From Hyperoodon ampullatus (lineage: Eukaryota > Chordata > Mammalia > Artiodactyla > Ziphiidae), in NCBI GenBank assembly GCA_949752795.1, contig CATKHW010000549.1, positions 1,984,001 to 2,048,000 of the forward strand: a stretch of DNA of 64,000 bases, in the 5' to 3' direction. A program made the position numbers and the translations under genes. The stretch's first letter is position 1. Each line of letters opens with the position of its first letter. Shown here one piece after another: positions 1 through 10,434 of the stretch. A model generated the notes under the pieces. That model searched no databases and was not told the origin of the DNA. It was given only the letters and a program-made list of their open reading frames with translations.

Positions 1-2
1 AC

Positions 3-21
3 GATTGGTGAGATTGGGTGA
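3..21. repeat. Short imperfect direct repeat (p3-21)
   Basis: GATTGGTGA is followed directly by GATTGGGTGA, differing by one inserted G. It is present in all units and altered in unit 17 (27825), unit 24 (40004) and unit 29 (48707). Confidence 0.6.
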
Positions 22-276
22 GCAAATGCAGATCCTTTAAAGCAATAATGCATGGCACCCATTCCATGGGTCCGAACTCTCCAGGTTGAAGGGAATATTA
101 CTACAGCTATAACATGTGCGGGAAACCTAGAGAACGGACACACTGTGAATACGAAAGGTTTCTAAAACTCAACGCATAGTCCCTCTCCTGGTGCTCCGGT
201 TTGACTTTCCGTCTGCTTTACTATCAACCTCCCAACTTGGAGAGACAGCCCCTTTAACCTCTTGGTTCGCACAGGT

Positions 277-289
277 TGCCAATTTGGCA
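277..289. repeat. 13-bp inverted repeat with 1-bp spacer (p277-289)
   Basis: TGCCAA and TTGGCA flank a single T. The half-site orientation is the reverse of a nuclear factor I dyad (TTGGC-N5-GCCAA), so this is not a standard NFI site. Confidence 0.6.
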
Positions 290-430
290 GAGGATGAAAG
301 GGAAGAGGGAGAACCAATGAGAGAGTAGCTGTTAGGCATTTGGACGGGCACATATCACTGTAATTTCCCGGCAGGAAGAAGAATTAACCAAATTCTCAGC
401 CACCCACCGGGAACCAGTATAGGTCCTGAA

Positions 431-442
431 CCAAAATTTTGG
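431..442. repeat. 12-bp palindrome, AT core (p431-442)
   Basis: CCAAAATTTTGG is a perfect palindrome that does not extend further (430 A faces 443 A). Single changes break it in unit 17 (28257), unit 24 (40429) and unit 26 (43913). No function can be read from it. Confidence 0.7.
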
Positions 443-668
443 ACTTGCGGTCAGCTCACCAAAAACGAGTTGAAAAATGGAGCTCAGGGGCACAGCAATT
501 CACAAACTGGCCGAGTAATAAAGGACAACTATCGTCCAAAAATCTGTTGAGGGAAGGCAACGAGGTGGACTTGAAAGCGAGGCAGAATAGCAGGAAACAG
601 ATTTCAAGAGGTACGTTGGAATCGCCTTCAAAGCACAGGAAGAGGGGCACAACTTCGACAATGATGCA

Positions 669-742
669 CTTGGCCAAAAAGGGCGTATGCGTTTTCTCCT
701 GAATATATTCAGGAGAAAACGCATACGCCCTTTTTGGCCAAG
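669..742. repeat. 74-bp spacerless perfect palindrome (type copy, unit 1)
   Basis: Each base at position i pairs with position 1411-i from 669 to 742, giving two 37-bp arms that meet at an AT-rich centre (GAATATATTC, 701-710). Pairing stops abruptly outside (668 A faces 743 C; 667 C faces 744 A). Every unit has it at p669-742. As DNA it could extrude a cruciform; as RNA it would fold into a hairpin of about 35 bp with a minimal loop. It is fully perfect in 24 units. It is broken by one base in 2, 5, 8, 11, 14 and 16 (p720 C to T), 6, 7, 9, 26 and 36, and by two in 23 and 37. Its right end abuts three AAGC repeats. Confidence 0.97.
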
Positions 743-751
743 CAAGCAAGC
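740..751. repeat. (AAGC)3 microsatellite at palindrome edge
   Basis: Three AAGC copies begin inside the last three bases of the palindrome and continue outward. The motif recurs in every unit. Two private G to T changes fall in it: p742 in unit 7 (11176) and p746 in unit 22 (37265). Confidence 0.85.
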
Positions 752-989
752 GGGCAATGCAAATCTGCACTACAACGAAGTATCACTTCCCACCGGTCAA
801 AAGGGACATCCACAAAATGTGTAAGAACAAGAAAGGCAAGACAGGCCCTGGAGAACAGGGAGCCTTGTTATGCTGATGGGCGGCATGTAAATTGCCAACT
901 GCCTCTCTGGAGGAGTGCATTCTGTTCCCTACAACAAGTAAAGAACAGAGCTACAGAGCCAAGGGCACTACCAGTCTAGGGAATATACC

Positions 990-1271
990 TTGGGAAAACT
1001 GAAAATCAATAAGACAGAGCCACCCCAAAATTTAGGGCTGCACTGCATACAAGGACCTCAACTTGGATACACCTTAAGTATCCCAGAAAATATAAACATG
1101 GTTCAAAAAATTGTGGTACTTACGTACGATGGAATATCCCTCAGCCATGAAATCAATGTCATAAGACCAGTAGCAGCAACATGGGTGGATTCAGGTACGA
1201 TGATTCTAAGTGAAATAAGTCACACAGAAAAAGAAACTTATCATAAGATATCACTTATGAAGATCCTGTAA
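990..1271 (+). other. Recurrent 93-codon open frame, probably non-coding
   Basis: This frame starts with TTG rather than ATG and recurs in nearly every unit at p990-1271. I recognise no domain, signal peptide or membrane segment. Across copies I count twelve amino-acid-changing sites (p993, 1003, 1027, 1030, 1120, 1138, 1176, 1180, 1213, 1225, 1239, 1243) and one silent site (p1127), so there is no sign of protein-level constraint. Unit 16 is frameshifted and unit 26 fuses it to an upstream frame. Its persistence is explained by homogenisation of the array. It is given as an example; the other 60-104-codon frames on both strands are equally unconvincing. Confidence 0.1.
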
Positions 1272-1600
1272 ACATGGCTACACTTGAACTGAGTTAGGAA
1301 AGAGAACAGTGTCTCACATTTAGAAAACACTCTTATACCTGCTTAAGGGGGAAGGAGAGGTGGGGTGATGCATAAAACCAGAGTTTGATATAAGCACAGG
1401 TACCGTTCCAAAAACCAACTATGGAATAGACAAGACCTACACCATCCTCAGCGAAAGGGACTCAAAACCCCATATTTCCCGCAGAGGAAAATATCTGACT
1501 AGTAAGAATCTTAAAACCTATGTATTGATATGTCTCCGTAAGGGAATCAAGTGTGTCTAGACTGGCATAAACATGGCAGCGAGAATCAGCTCAAACCCAC

Positions 1601-1610
1601 TATAAAAAGG
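1601..1610 (+). promoter_or_regulatory. TATA-box-like motif (p1601-1610)
   Basis: TATAAAAAGG matches a eukaryotic TATA box in sequence only. It recurs in every unit, with G to A at p1608 in unit 36 (62471). No initiator or downstream element could be recognised in the A/C-rich tract that follows, and no gene lies downstream. AT-rich DNA produces such motifs by chance. Confidence 0.15.
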
Positions 1611-1615
1611 AATTT

Positions 1616-1635
1616 CAAAAACAAAACAAAAACAC
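1616..1635. repeat. A/C-rich slippage tract (p1616-1635)
   Basis: Runs of 5, 4 and 5 A separated by single C are followed by CACTGG. p1633 is C in units 1, 2, 4-14, 19, 22, 35 and 36, but A in unit 3, most of units 15-34 and thus makes a 7-A run. Unit 20 has 8 A (34668-34675) and unit 24 has a 3-A instead of 4-A run (41620-41622), giving two of the four indels in the array. Confidence 0.85.
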
Positions 1636-1739
1636 TGGGAAATTCTTTACAATTCCTTCAGGGTCTCTGATGAAGGCTGGAATGACCCTATCTACAACGA
1701 CAGCTGGATGTGGCATAAGGAGGGACACTTGGGACTGAG

Positions 1740-3478
1740 ACGATTGGTGAGATTGGGTGAGCAAATGCAGACCCTTTAAAGCAATAATGCATGGCACCCA
1801 TTCCATGGGTCCGAACTCTCCAGGTTGAAGGGAATATTACTACAGCTATAACATGTGCGGGAAACCTAGAGAACGGACACACTGTGAATACGAAAGGTTT
1901 CTAAAACTCAACGCATAGTCCCTCTCCTGGTGCTCCGGTTTGACTTTCCGTCTGCTTTACTATCAACCTCCCAACTTGGAGAGACAGCCCCTTTAACCTC
2001 TTGGTTCGCACAGGTTGCCAATTTGGCAGAGGATGAAAGGGAAGAGGGAGAACCAATGAGAGAGTAGCTGTTAGGCATTTGGACGGGCACATATCACTGT
2101 AATTTCCCGGCAGGAAGAAGAATTAACCAAATTCTCAGCCACCCACCGGGAACCAGTATAGGTCCTGAACCAAAATTTTGGACTTGCGGTCAGCTCACCA
2201 AAAACGAGTTGAAAAATGGAGCTCAGGGGCACAGCAATTCACAAACTGGCCGAGTAATAAAGGACAACTATCGTCCAAAAATCTGTTGAGGGAAGGCAAC
2301 GAGGCGGACATGAAAGCGAGGCAGAATAGCAGGAAACAGATTTCAAGAGGTACGTTGGAATCGCCTTCAAAGCACAGGAAGAGGGGCACAACTTCGACAA
2401 TGATGCACTTGGCCAAAAAGGGCGTATGCGTTTTCTCCTGAATATATTCAGGAGAAAATGCATACGCCCTTTTTGGCCAAGCAAGCAAGCGGGCAATGCA
2501 AATCTGCACTACAAAGAAGTATCACTTCCCACCGGTCAAAAGGGACATCCACAAAATGTGTAAGAACAAGAAAGGCAAGACAGGCCCTGGAGAACAGGGA
2601 GCCTTGTTATGCTGATGGGCGGCATGTAAATTGCCAACTGCCTCTCTGGAGGAGTGCATTCTGTTCCCTACAACAAGTAAAGAACAGAGCTACAGAGCCA
2701 AGGGCACTACCAGTCTAGGGAATATACCTTGGGAAAACTGAAAATCAATAAGACAGAGCCACCCCAAAATTTAGGGCTGCACTGCATACAAGGACCTCAA
2801 CTTGGATACACCTTAAGTATCCCAGAAAATATAAACATGGTTCAAAAAATTGTGGTACTTACGTACGATGGAATATCCCTCAGCCATGAAATCAATGTCA
2901 TAAGACCAGTAGCAGCAAAATGGGTGGATTCAGGTACGATGATTCTAAGTGAAATAAGTCACACAGAAAAAGAAACTTATCATAAGATATCACTTATGAA
3001 GATCCTGTAAACATGGCTACACTTGAACTGAGTTAGGAAAGAGAACAGTGTCTCACATTTAGAAAACACTCTTATACCTGCTTAAGGGGGAAGGAGAGGT
3101 GGGGTGATGCATAAAACCAGAGTTTGATATAAGCACAGGTACCGTTCCAAAAACCAACTATGGAATAGACAAGACCTACACCGTCCTCAGTGAAAGGGAC
3201 TCAAAACCCCATATTTCCCGCAGAGGAAAATATCTGACTAGTAAGAATCTTAAAACCTATGTATTGATATGTCTCCGTAAGGGAATCAAGTGTGTCTAGA
3301 CTGGCATAAACATGGCAGCGAGAATCAGCTCAAACCCACTATAAAAAGGAATTTCAAAAACAAAACAAAAACACTGGGAAATTCTTTACAATTCCTTCAG
3401 AGTCTCTGATGAAAGCTGGAATGACCCTATCTACAACGACAGCTGGATGTGGCATAAGGAGGGACACTTGGGACTGAG
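1740..3478. repeat. Unit 2 (HOR copy 1, type B)
   Basis: Type B: p566 C, p571 A, p720 T, p1444 G, p1452 T, p1662 A, p1675 A. Unlike the four later B units it keeps p665 T. Palindrome at 2408-2481 has one G:T mismatch pair. Confidence 0.95.
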
Positions 3479-5217
3479 ACGATTGGTGAGATTGGGTGAG
3501 CAAATGCAGACCCTTTAAAGCAATAATGCATGGCACCCATTCCATGAGTCCGAACTCTCCAGGTTGAAGGGAATATTTCTACAGCTATAACATGTGCGGG
3601 AAACCTAGAGAACGGACACACTGTGAATACGAAAGGTTTCTAAAACTCAACGCATAGTCCCTCTCCTGGTGCTCCGGTTTGACTTTCCGTCTGCTTTACT
3701 ATCAACCTCCCAACTTGGAGAGACAGCCCCTTTAACCTCTTGGTTCGCACAGGTTGCCAATTTGGCAGAGGATGAAAGGGAAGAGGGAGAACCAATGAGA
3801 GAGTAGCTGTTAGGCATTTGGACGGGCACATATCACTGTAATTTCCCGGCAGGAAGAAGAATTAACCAAATTCTCAGCCACCCACCGGGAACCAGTATAG
3901 GTCCTGAACCAAAATTTTGGACTTGCGGTCAGCTCACCAAAAACGAGTTGAAAAATGGAGCTCAGGGGCACAGCAATTCACAAACTGGCCGAGTAATAAA
4001 GGACAACTATCGTCCAAAAATCTGTTGAGGGAAGGCAACGAGGTGGACTTGAAAGCGAGGCAGAATAGCAGGAAACAGATTTCAAGAGGTACGTTGGAAT
4101 CGCCTTCAAAGCACAGGAAGAGGGGCACAACTTCGACAATGATGCACTTGGCCAAAAAGGGCGTATGCGTTTTCTCCTGAATATATTCAGGAGAAAACGC
4201 ATACGCCCTTTTTGGCCAAGCAAGCAAGCGGGCAATGCAAATCTGCACTACAAAGAAGTATCACTTCCCACCGGTCAAAAGGGACATCCACAAAATGTGT
4301 AAGAACAAGAAAGGCAAGACAGGCCCTGGAGAACAGGGAGCCTTGTTATGCTGATGGGCGGCATGTAAATTGCCAACTACCTCTCTGGAGGAGTGCATTC
4401 TGTTCCCTACAACAAGTAAAGAACAGAGCTACAGAGCCAAGGGCACTACCAGTCTAGGGAATATACCTTGGGAAAACTGAAAATCAATAAGACAGAGCCA
4501 CCCCAAAATTTAGGGCTGCACTGCATACAAGGACCTCAACTTGGATACACCTTAAGTATCCCAGAAAATATAAACATGGTTCAAAAAATTGTGGTACTTA
4601 CGTACGATGGAATATCCCTCAGCCATGAAATCAATGTCATAAGACCAGTAGCAGCAAAATGGGTGGATTCAGGTACGATGATTCTAAGTGAAATAAGTCA
4701 CACAGAAAAAGAAACTTATCGTAAGATATCACTTATGAAGATCCTGTAAACATGGCTACACTTGAACTGAGTTAGGAAAGAGAACAGTGTCTCACATTTA
4801 GAAAACACTCTTATACCTGCTTAAGGGGGAAGGAGAGGTGGGGTGATGCATAAAACCAGAGTTTGATATAAGCACAGGTACCGTTCCAAAAACCAACTAT
4901 GGAATAGACAAGACCTACACCGTCCTCAGTGAAAGGGACTCAAAACCCCATATTTCCCGCAGAGGAAAATATCTGACTAGTAAGAATCTTAAAACCTATG
5001 TATTGATATGTCTCCGTAAGGGAATCAAGTGTGTCTAGACTGGCATAAACATGGCAGCGAGAATCAGCTCAAACCCACTATAAAAAGGAATTTCAAAAAC
5101 AAAACAAAAAAACTGGGAAATTCTTTGCAATTCCTTCAGGGTCTCTGATGAAAGCTGGAATGACCCTATCTACAACGACAGCTGGATGTGGCATAAGGAG
5201 GGACACTTGGGACTGAG
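3479..5217. repeat. Unit 3 (HOR copy 1, type C)
   Basis: Type C: p69 A, p100 T, p566 T, p571 T. Private changes p901 A and p1243 G. It differs from other C units in p1633 A and p1649 G, a 3' end resembling units 17 and 21. Palindrome at 4147-4220 is perfect. Confidence 0.95.
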
Positions 5218-6956
5218 ACGATTGGTGAGATTGGGTGAGCAAATGCAGATCCTTTAAAGCAATAATGCATGGCACCCATTCCATGGGTCCGAACTCTCCA
5301 GGTTGAAGGGAATATTACTACAGCTATAACATGTGCGGGAAACCTAGAGAACGGACACACTGTGAATACGAAAGGTTTCTAAAACTCAACGCATAGTCCC
5401 TCTCCTGGTGCTCCGGTTTGACTTTCCGTCTGCTTTACTATCAACCTCCCAACTTGGAGAGACAGCCCCTTTAACCTCTTGGTTCGCACAGGTTGCCAAT
5501 TTGGCAGAGGATGAAAGGGAAGAGGGAGAACCAATGAGAGAGTAGCTGTTAGGCATTTGGACGGGCACATATCACTGTAATTTCCCGGCAGGAAGAAGAA
5601 TTAACCAAATTCTCAGCCACCCACCGGGAACCAGTATAGGTCCTGAACCAAAATTTTGGACTTGCGGTCAGCTCACCAAAAACGAGTTGAAAAATGGAGC
5701 TCAGGGGCACAGCAATTCACAAACTGGCCGAGTAATAAAGGACAACTATCGTCCAAAAATCTGTTGAGGGAAGGCAACGAGGTGGACTTGAAAGCGAGGC
5801 AGAATAGCAGGAAACAGATTTCAAGAGGTACGTTGGAATCGCCTTCAAAGCACAGGAAGAGGGGCACAACTTCGACAATGATGCACTTGGCCAAAAAGGG
5901 CGTATGCGTTTTCTCCTGAATATATTCAGGAGAAAACGCATACGCCCTTTTTGGCCAAGCAAGCAAGCGGGCAATGCAAATCTGCACTACAAAGAAGTAT
6001 CACTTCCCACCGGTCAAAAGGGACATCCACAAAATGTGTAAGAACAAGAAAGGCAAGACAGGCCCTGGAGAACAGGGAGCCTTGTTATGCTGATGGGCGG
6101 CATGTAAATTGCCAACTGCCTCTCTGGAGGAGTGCATTCTGTTCCCTACAACAAGTAAAGAACAGAGCTACAGAGCCAAGGGCACTACCAGTCTAGGGAA
6201 TATACCTTGCGAAAACTGAAAATCAATAAGACAGAGCCACCCCAAAATTTAGGGCTGCACTGCATACAAGGACCTCAACTTGGATACACCTTAAGTATCC
6301 CAGAAAATATAAACATGGTTCAAAAAATTGTGGTACTTACGTACGATGGAATATCCCTCAGCCATGAAATCAATGTCATAAGACCAGTAGCAGCAAAATG
6401 GGTGGATTCAGGTACGATGATTCTAAGTGAAATAAGTCACACAGAAAAAGAAACTTATCATAAGATATCACTTATGAAGATCCTGTAAACATGGCTACAC
6501 TTGAACTGAGTTAGGAAAGAGAACAGTGTCTCACATTTAGAAAACACTCTTATACCTGCTTAAGGGGGAAGGAGAGGTGGGGTGATGCATAAAACCAGAG
6601 TTTGATATAAGCACAGGTACCGTTCCAAAAACCAACTATGGAATAGACAAGACCTACACCATCCTCAGCGAAAGGGACTCAAAACCCCATATTTCCCGCA
6701 GAGGAAAATATCTGACTAGTAAGAATCTTAAAACCTATGTATTGATATGTCTCCGTAAGGGAATCAAGTGTGTCTAGACTGGCATAAACATGGCAGCGAG
6801 AATCAGCTCAAACCCACTATAAAAAGGAATTTCAAAAACAAAACAAAAACACTGGGAAATTCTTTACAATTCCTTCAGGGTCTCTGATGAAGGCTGGAAT
6901 GACCCTATCTACAACGACAGCTGGATGTGGCATAAGGAGGGACACTTGGGACTGAG
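5218..6956. repeat. Unit 4 (HOR copy 2, type A)
   Basis: Type A with p33 T, p69 G, p100 A as in unit 1. It shares p993 C with unit 7. Palindrome at 5886-5959 is perfect. Confidence 0.95.
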
Positions 6957-8695
6957 ACGATTGGTGAGATTGGGTGAGCAAATGCAGACCCTTTAAAGCA
7001 ATAATGCATGGCACCCATTCCATGGGTCCGAACTCTCCAGGTTGAAGGGAATATTACTACAGCTATAACATGTGCGGGAAACCTAGAGAACGGACACACT
7101 GTGAATACGAAAGGTTTCTAAAACTCAACGCATAGTCCCTCTCCTGGTGCTCCGGTTTGACTTTCCGTCTGCTTTACTATCAACCTCCCAACTTGGAGAG
7201 ACAGCCCCTTTAACCTCTTGGTTCGCACAGGTTGCCAATTTGGCAGAGGATGAAAGGGAAGAGGGAGAACCAATGAGAGAGTAGCTGTTAGGCATTTGGA
7301 CGGGCACATATCACTGTAATTTCCCGGCAGGAAGAAGAATTAACCAAATTCTCAGCCACCCACCGGGAACCAGTATAGGTCCTGAACCAAAATTTTGGAC
7401 TTGCGGTCAGCTCACCAAAAACGAGTTGAAAAATGGAGCTCAGGGGCACAGCAATTCACAAACTGGCCGAGTAATAAAGGACAACTATCGTCCAAAAATC
7501 TGTTGAGGGAAGGCAACGAGGCGGACATGAAAGCGAGGCAGAATAGCAGGAAACAGATTTCAAGAGGTACGTTGGAATCGCCTTCAAAGCACAGGAAGAG
7601 GGGCACAACTTCGACAATGACGCACTTGGCCAAAAAGGGCGTATGCGTTTTCTCCTGAATATATTCAGGAGAAAATGCATACGCCCTTTTTGGCCAAGCA
7701 AGCAAGCGGGCAATGCAAATCTGCACTACAAAGAAGTATCACTTCCCACCGGTCAAAAGGGACATCCACAAAATGTGTAAGAACAAGAAAGGCAAGACAG
7801 GCCCTGGAGAACAGGGAGCCTTGTTATGCTGATGGGCGGCATGTAAATTGCCAACTGCCTCTCTGGAGGAGTGCATTCTGTTCCCTACAACAAGTAAAGA
7901 ACAGAGCTACAGAGCCAAGGGCACTACCAGTCTAGGGAATATACCTTGGGAAAACTGAAAATCAATAAGACAGAGCCACCCCAAAATTTAGGGCTGCACT
8001 GCATACAAGGACCTCAACTTGGATACACCTTAAGTATCCCAGAAAATATAAACATGGTTCAAAAAATTGTGGTACTTACGTATGATGGAATATCCCTCAG
8101 CCATGAAATCAATGTCATAAGACCAGTAGCAGCAAAATGGGTGGATTCAGGTACGATGATTCTAAGTGAAATAAGTCACACAGAAAAAGAAACTAATCAT
8201 AAGATATCACTTATGAAGATCCTGTAAACATGGCTACACTTGAACTGAGTTAGGAAAGAGAACAGTGTCTCACATTTAGAAAACACTCTTATACCTGCTT
8301 AAGGGGGAAGGAGAGGTGGGGTGATGCATAAAACCAGAGTTTGATATAAGCACAGGTACCGTTCCAAAAACCAACTATGGAATAGACAAGACCTACACCG
8401 TCCTCAGTGAAAGGGACTCAAAACCCCATATTTCCCGCAGAGGAAAATATCTGACTAGTAAGAATCTTAAAACCTATGTATTGATATGTCTCCGTAAGGG
8501 AATCAAGTGTGTCTAGACTGGCATAAACATGGCAGCGAGAATCAGCTCAAACCCACTATAAAAAGGAATTTCAAAAACAAAACAAAAACACTGGGAAATT
8601 CTTTACAATTCCTTCAGAGTCTCTGATGAAAGCTGGAATGACCCTATCTACAACGACAGCTGGATGTGGCATAAGGAGGGACACTTGGGACTGAG
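6957..8695. repeat. Unit 5 (HOR copy 2, type B)
   Basis: Type B with p665 C. Private changes p1127 T (at a CpG) and p1239 A. Palindrome at 7625-7698 carries p720 T. Confidence 0.95.
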
Positions 8696-10434
8696 ACGAT
8701 TGGTGAGATTGGGTGAGCAAATGCAGACCCTTTAAAGCAATAATGCATGGCACCCATTCCATGAGTCCGAACTCTCCAGGTTGAAGGGAATATTTCTACA
8801 GCTATAACATGTGCGGGAAACCTAGAGAACGGACACACTGTGAATACGAAAGGTTTCTAAAACTCAACGCATAGTCCCTCTCCTGGTGCTCCGGTTTGAC
8901 TTTCCGTCTGCTTTACTATCAACCTCCCAACTTGGAGAGACAGCCCCTTTAACCTCTTGGTTCGCACAGGTTGCCAATTTGGCAGAGGATGAAAGGGAAG
9001 AGGGAGAACCAATGAGAGAGTAGCTGTTAGGCATTTGGACGGGCACATATCACTGTAATTTCCCGGCAGGAAGAAGAATTAACCAAATTCTCAGCCACCC
9101 ACCGGGAACCAGCATAGGTCCTGAACCAAAATTTTGGACTTGCGGTCAGCTCACCAAAAACGAGTTGAAAAATGGAGCTCAGGGGCACAGCAATTCACAA
9201 ACTGGCCGAGTAATAAAGGACAACTATCGTCCAAAAATCTGTTGAGGGAAGGCAACGAGGTGGACTTGAAAGCGAGGCAGAATAGCAGGAAACAGATTTC
9301 AAGAGGTACGTTGGAATCGCCTTCAAAGCACAGGAAGAGGGGCACAACTTCGACAATGATGCACTTGGACAAAAAGGGCGTATGCGTTTTCTCCTGAATA
9401 TATTCAGGAGAAAACGCATACGCCCTTTTTGGCCAAGCAAGCAAGCGGGCAATGCAAATCTGCACTACAAAGAAGTATCACTTCCCACCGGTCAAAAGGG
9501 ACATCCACAAAATGTGTAAGAACAAGAAAGGCAAGACAGGCCCTGGAGAACAGGGAGCCTTGTTATGCTGATGGGCGGCATGTAAATTGCCAACTGCCTC
9601 TCTGGAGGAGTGCATTCTGTTCCCTACAACAAGTAAAGAACAGAGCTACAGAGCCAAGGGCACTACCAGTCTAGGGAATATACCTTGGGAAAACTGAAAA
9701 TCAATAAGACAGAGCCACCCCAAAATTTAGGGCTGCACTGCATACAAGGACCTCAACTTGGATACACCTTAAGTATCCCAGAAAATATAAACATGGTTCA
9801 AAAAATTGTGGTACTTACGTACGATGGAATATCCCTCAGCCATGAAATCAATGTCATAAGACCAGTAGCAGCAAAATGGGTGGATTCAGGTACGATGATT
9901 CTAAGTGAAATAAGTCACACAGAAAAAGAAACTTATCATAAGATATCACTTATGAAGATCCTGTAAACATGGCTACACTTGAACTGAGTTAGGAAAGAGA
10001 ACAGTGTCTCACATTTAGAAAACACTCTTATACCTGCTTAAGGGGGAAGGAGAGGTGGGGTGATGCATAAAACCAGAGTTTGATATAAGCACAGGTACCG
10101 TTCCAAAAACCAACTATGGAATAGACAAGACCTACACCGTCCTCAGTGAAAGGGACTCAAAACCCCATATTTCCCGCAGAGGAAAATATCTGACTAGTAA
10201 GAATCTTAAAACCTATGTATTGATATGTCTCCGTAAGGGAATCAAGTGTGTCTAGACTGGCATAAACATGGCAGCGAGAATCAGCTCAAACCCACTATAA
10301 AAAGGAATTTCAAAAACAAAACAAAAACACTGGGAAATTCTTTACAATTCCTTCAGGGTCTCTGATGAAAGCTGGAATGACCCTATCTACAACGACAGCT
10401 GGATGTGGCATAAGGAGGGACACTTGGGACTGAG
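8696..10434. repeat. Unit 6 (HOR copy 2, type C)
   Basis: Type C. Private p418 C. Palindrome at 9364-9437 has the left-arm C to A described separately. Confidence 0.95.
9364..9437. repeat. Palindrome copy with left-arm mutation (unit 6)
   Basis: Base 6 of the palindrome (9369) is A instead of C, reading GGAC instead of GGCC in the left arm. The right arm is unchanged. It is the exact mirror of the change in unit 9. Confidence 0.95.

Larger units (their letters stand above)
1..1739. repeat. Unit 1 (HOR copy 1, type A)
   Basis: Type A: p566 T, p571 T, p720 C, p1444 A, p1452 C, p1675 G, with p69 G and p100 A. It shares p33 T only with unit 4. Private changes are p776 C and p1180 C. Palindrome at 669-742 is perfect. 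Confidence 0.95.

Noticed and set aside
277..289. Nuclear factor I binding site
   Set aside because: The half-sites face the wrong way and are separated by 1 bp instead of 5.
517..522. AATAAA polyadenylation signal
   Set aside because: A hexamer is frequent by chance; no gene upstream and no clear GU-rich element after it.
439..702. 87-codon forward frame and the 81/86/96-codon frame that follows it
   Set aside because: The first begins at TTG and ends inside the palindrome. The start of the second shifts between copies because of p720. No homology recognised and no constraint visible.
456..770. 104-codon reverse-strand frame present in most units
   Set aside because: It runs straight through the palindrome, has no recognisable domain, varies at amino-acid-changing sites (V/A, L/M, S/L, I/V classes on the opposite frame) and overlaps other equally long frames. 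Its recurrence is explained by the repeat.
1..1739. CENP-B box (TTCG-N4-A-N2-CGGG)
   Set aside because: The TTCG sites at 266 and 654 and the CCCG sites in the unit lack the required spacing and partner bases on either strand.
1..1739. Unit length as ten nucleosome repeats of about 174 bp
   Set aside because: No internal ~174-bp periodicity is visible; the division is numerology without chromatin data.
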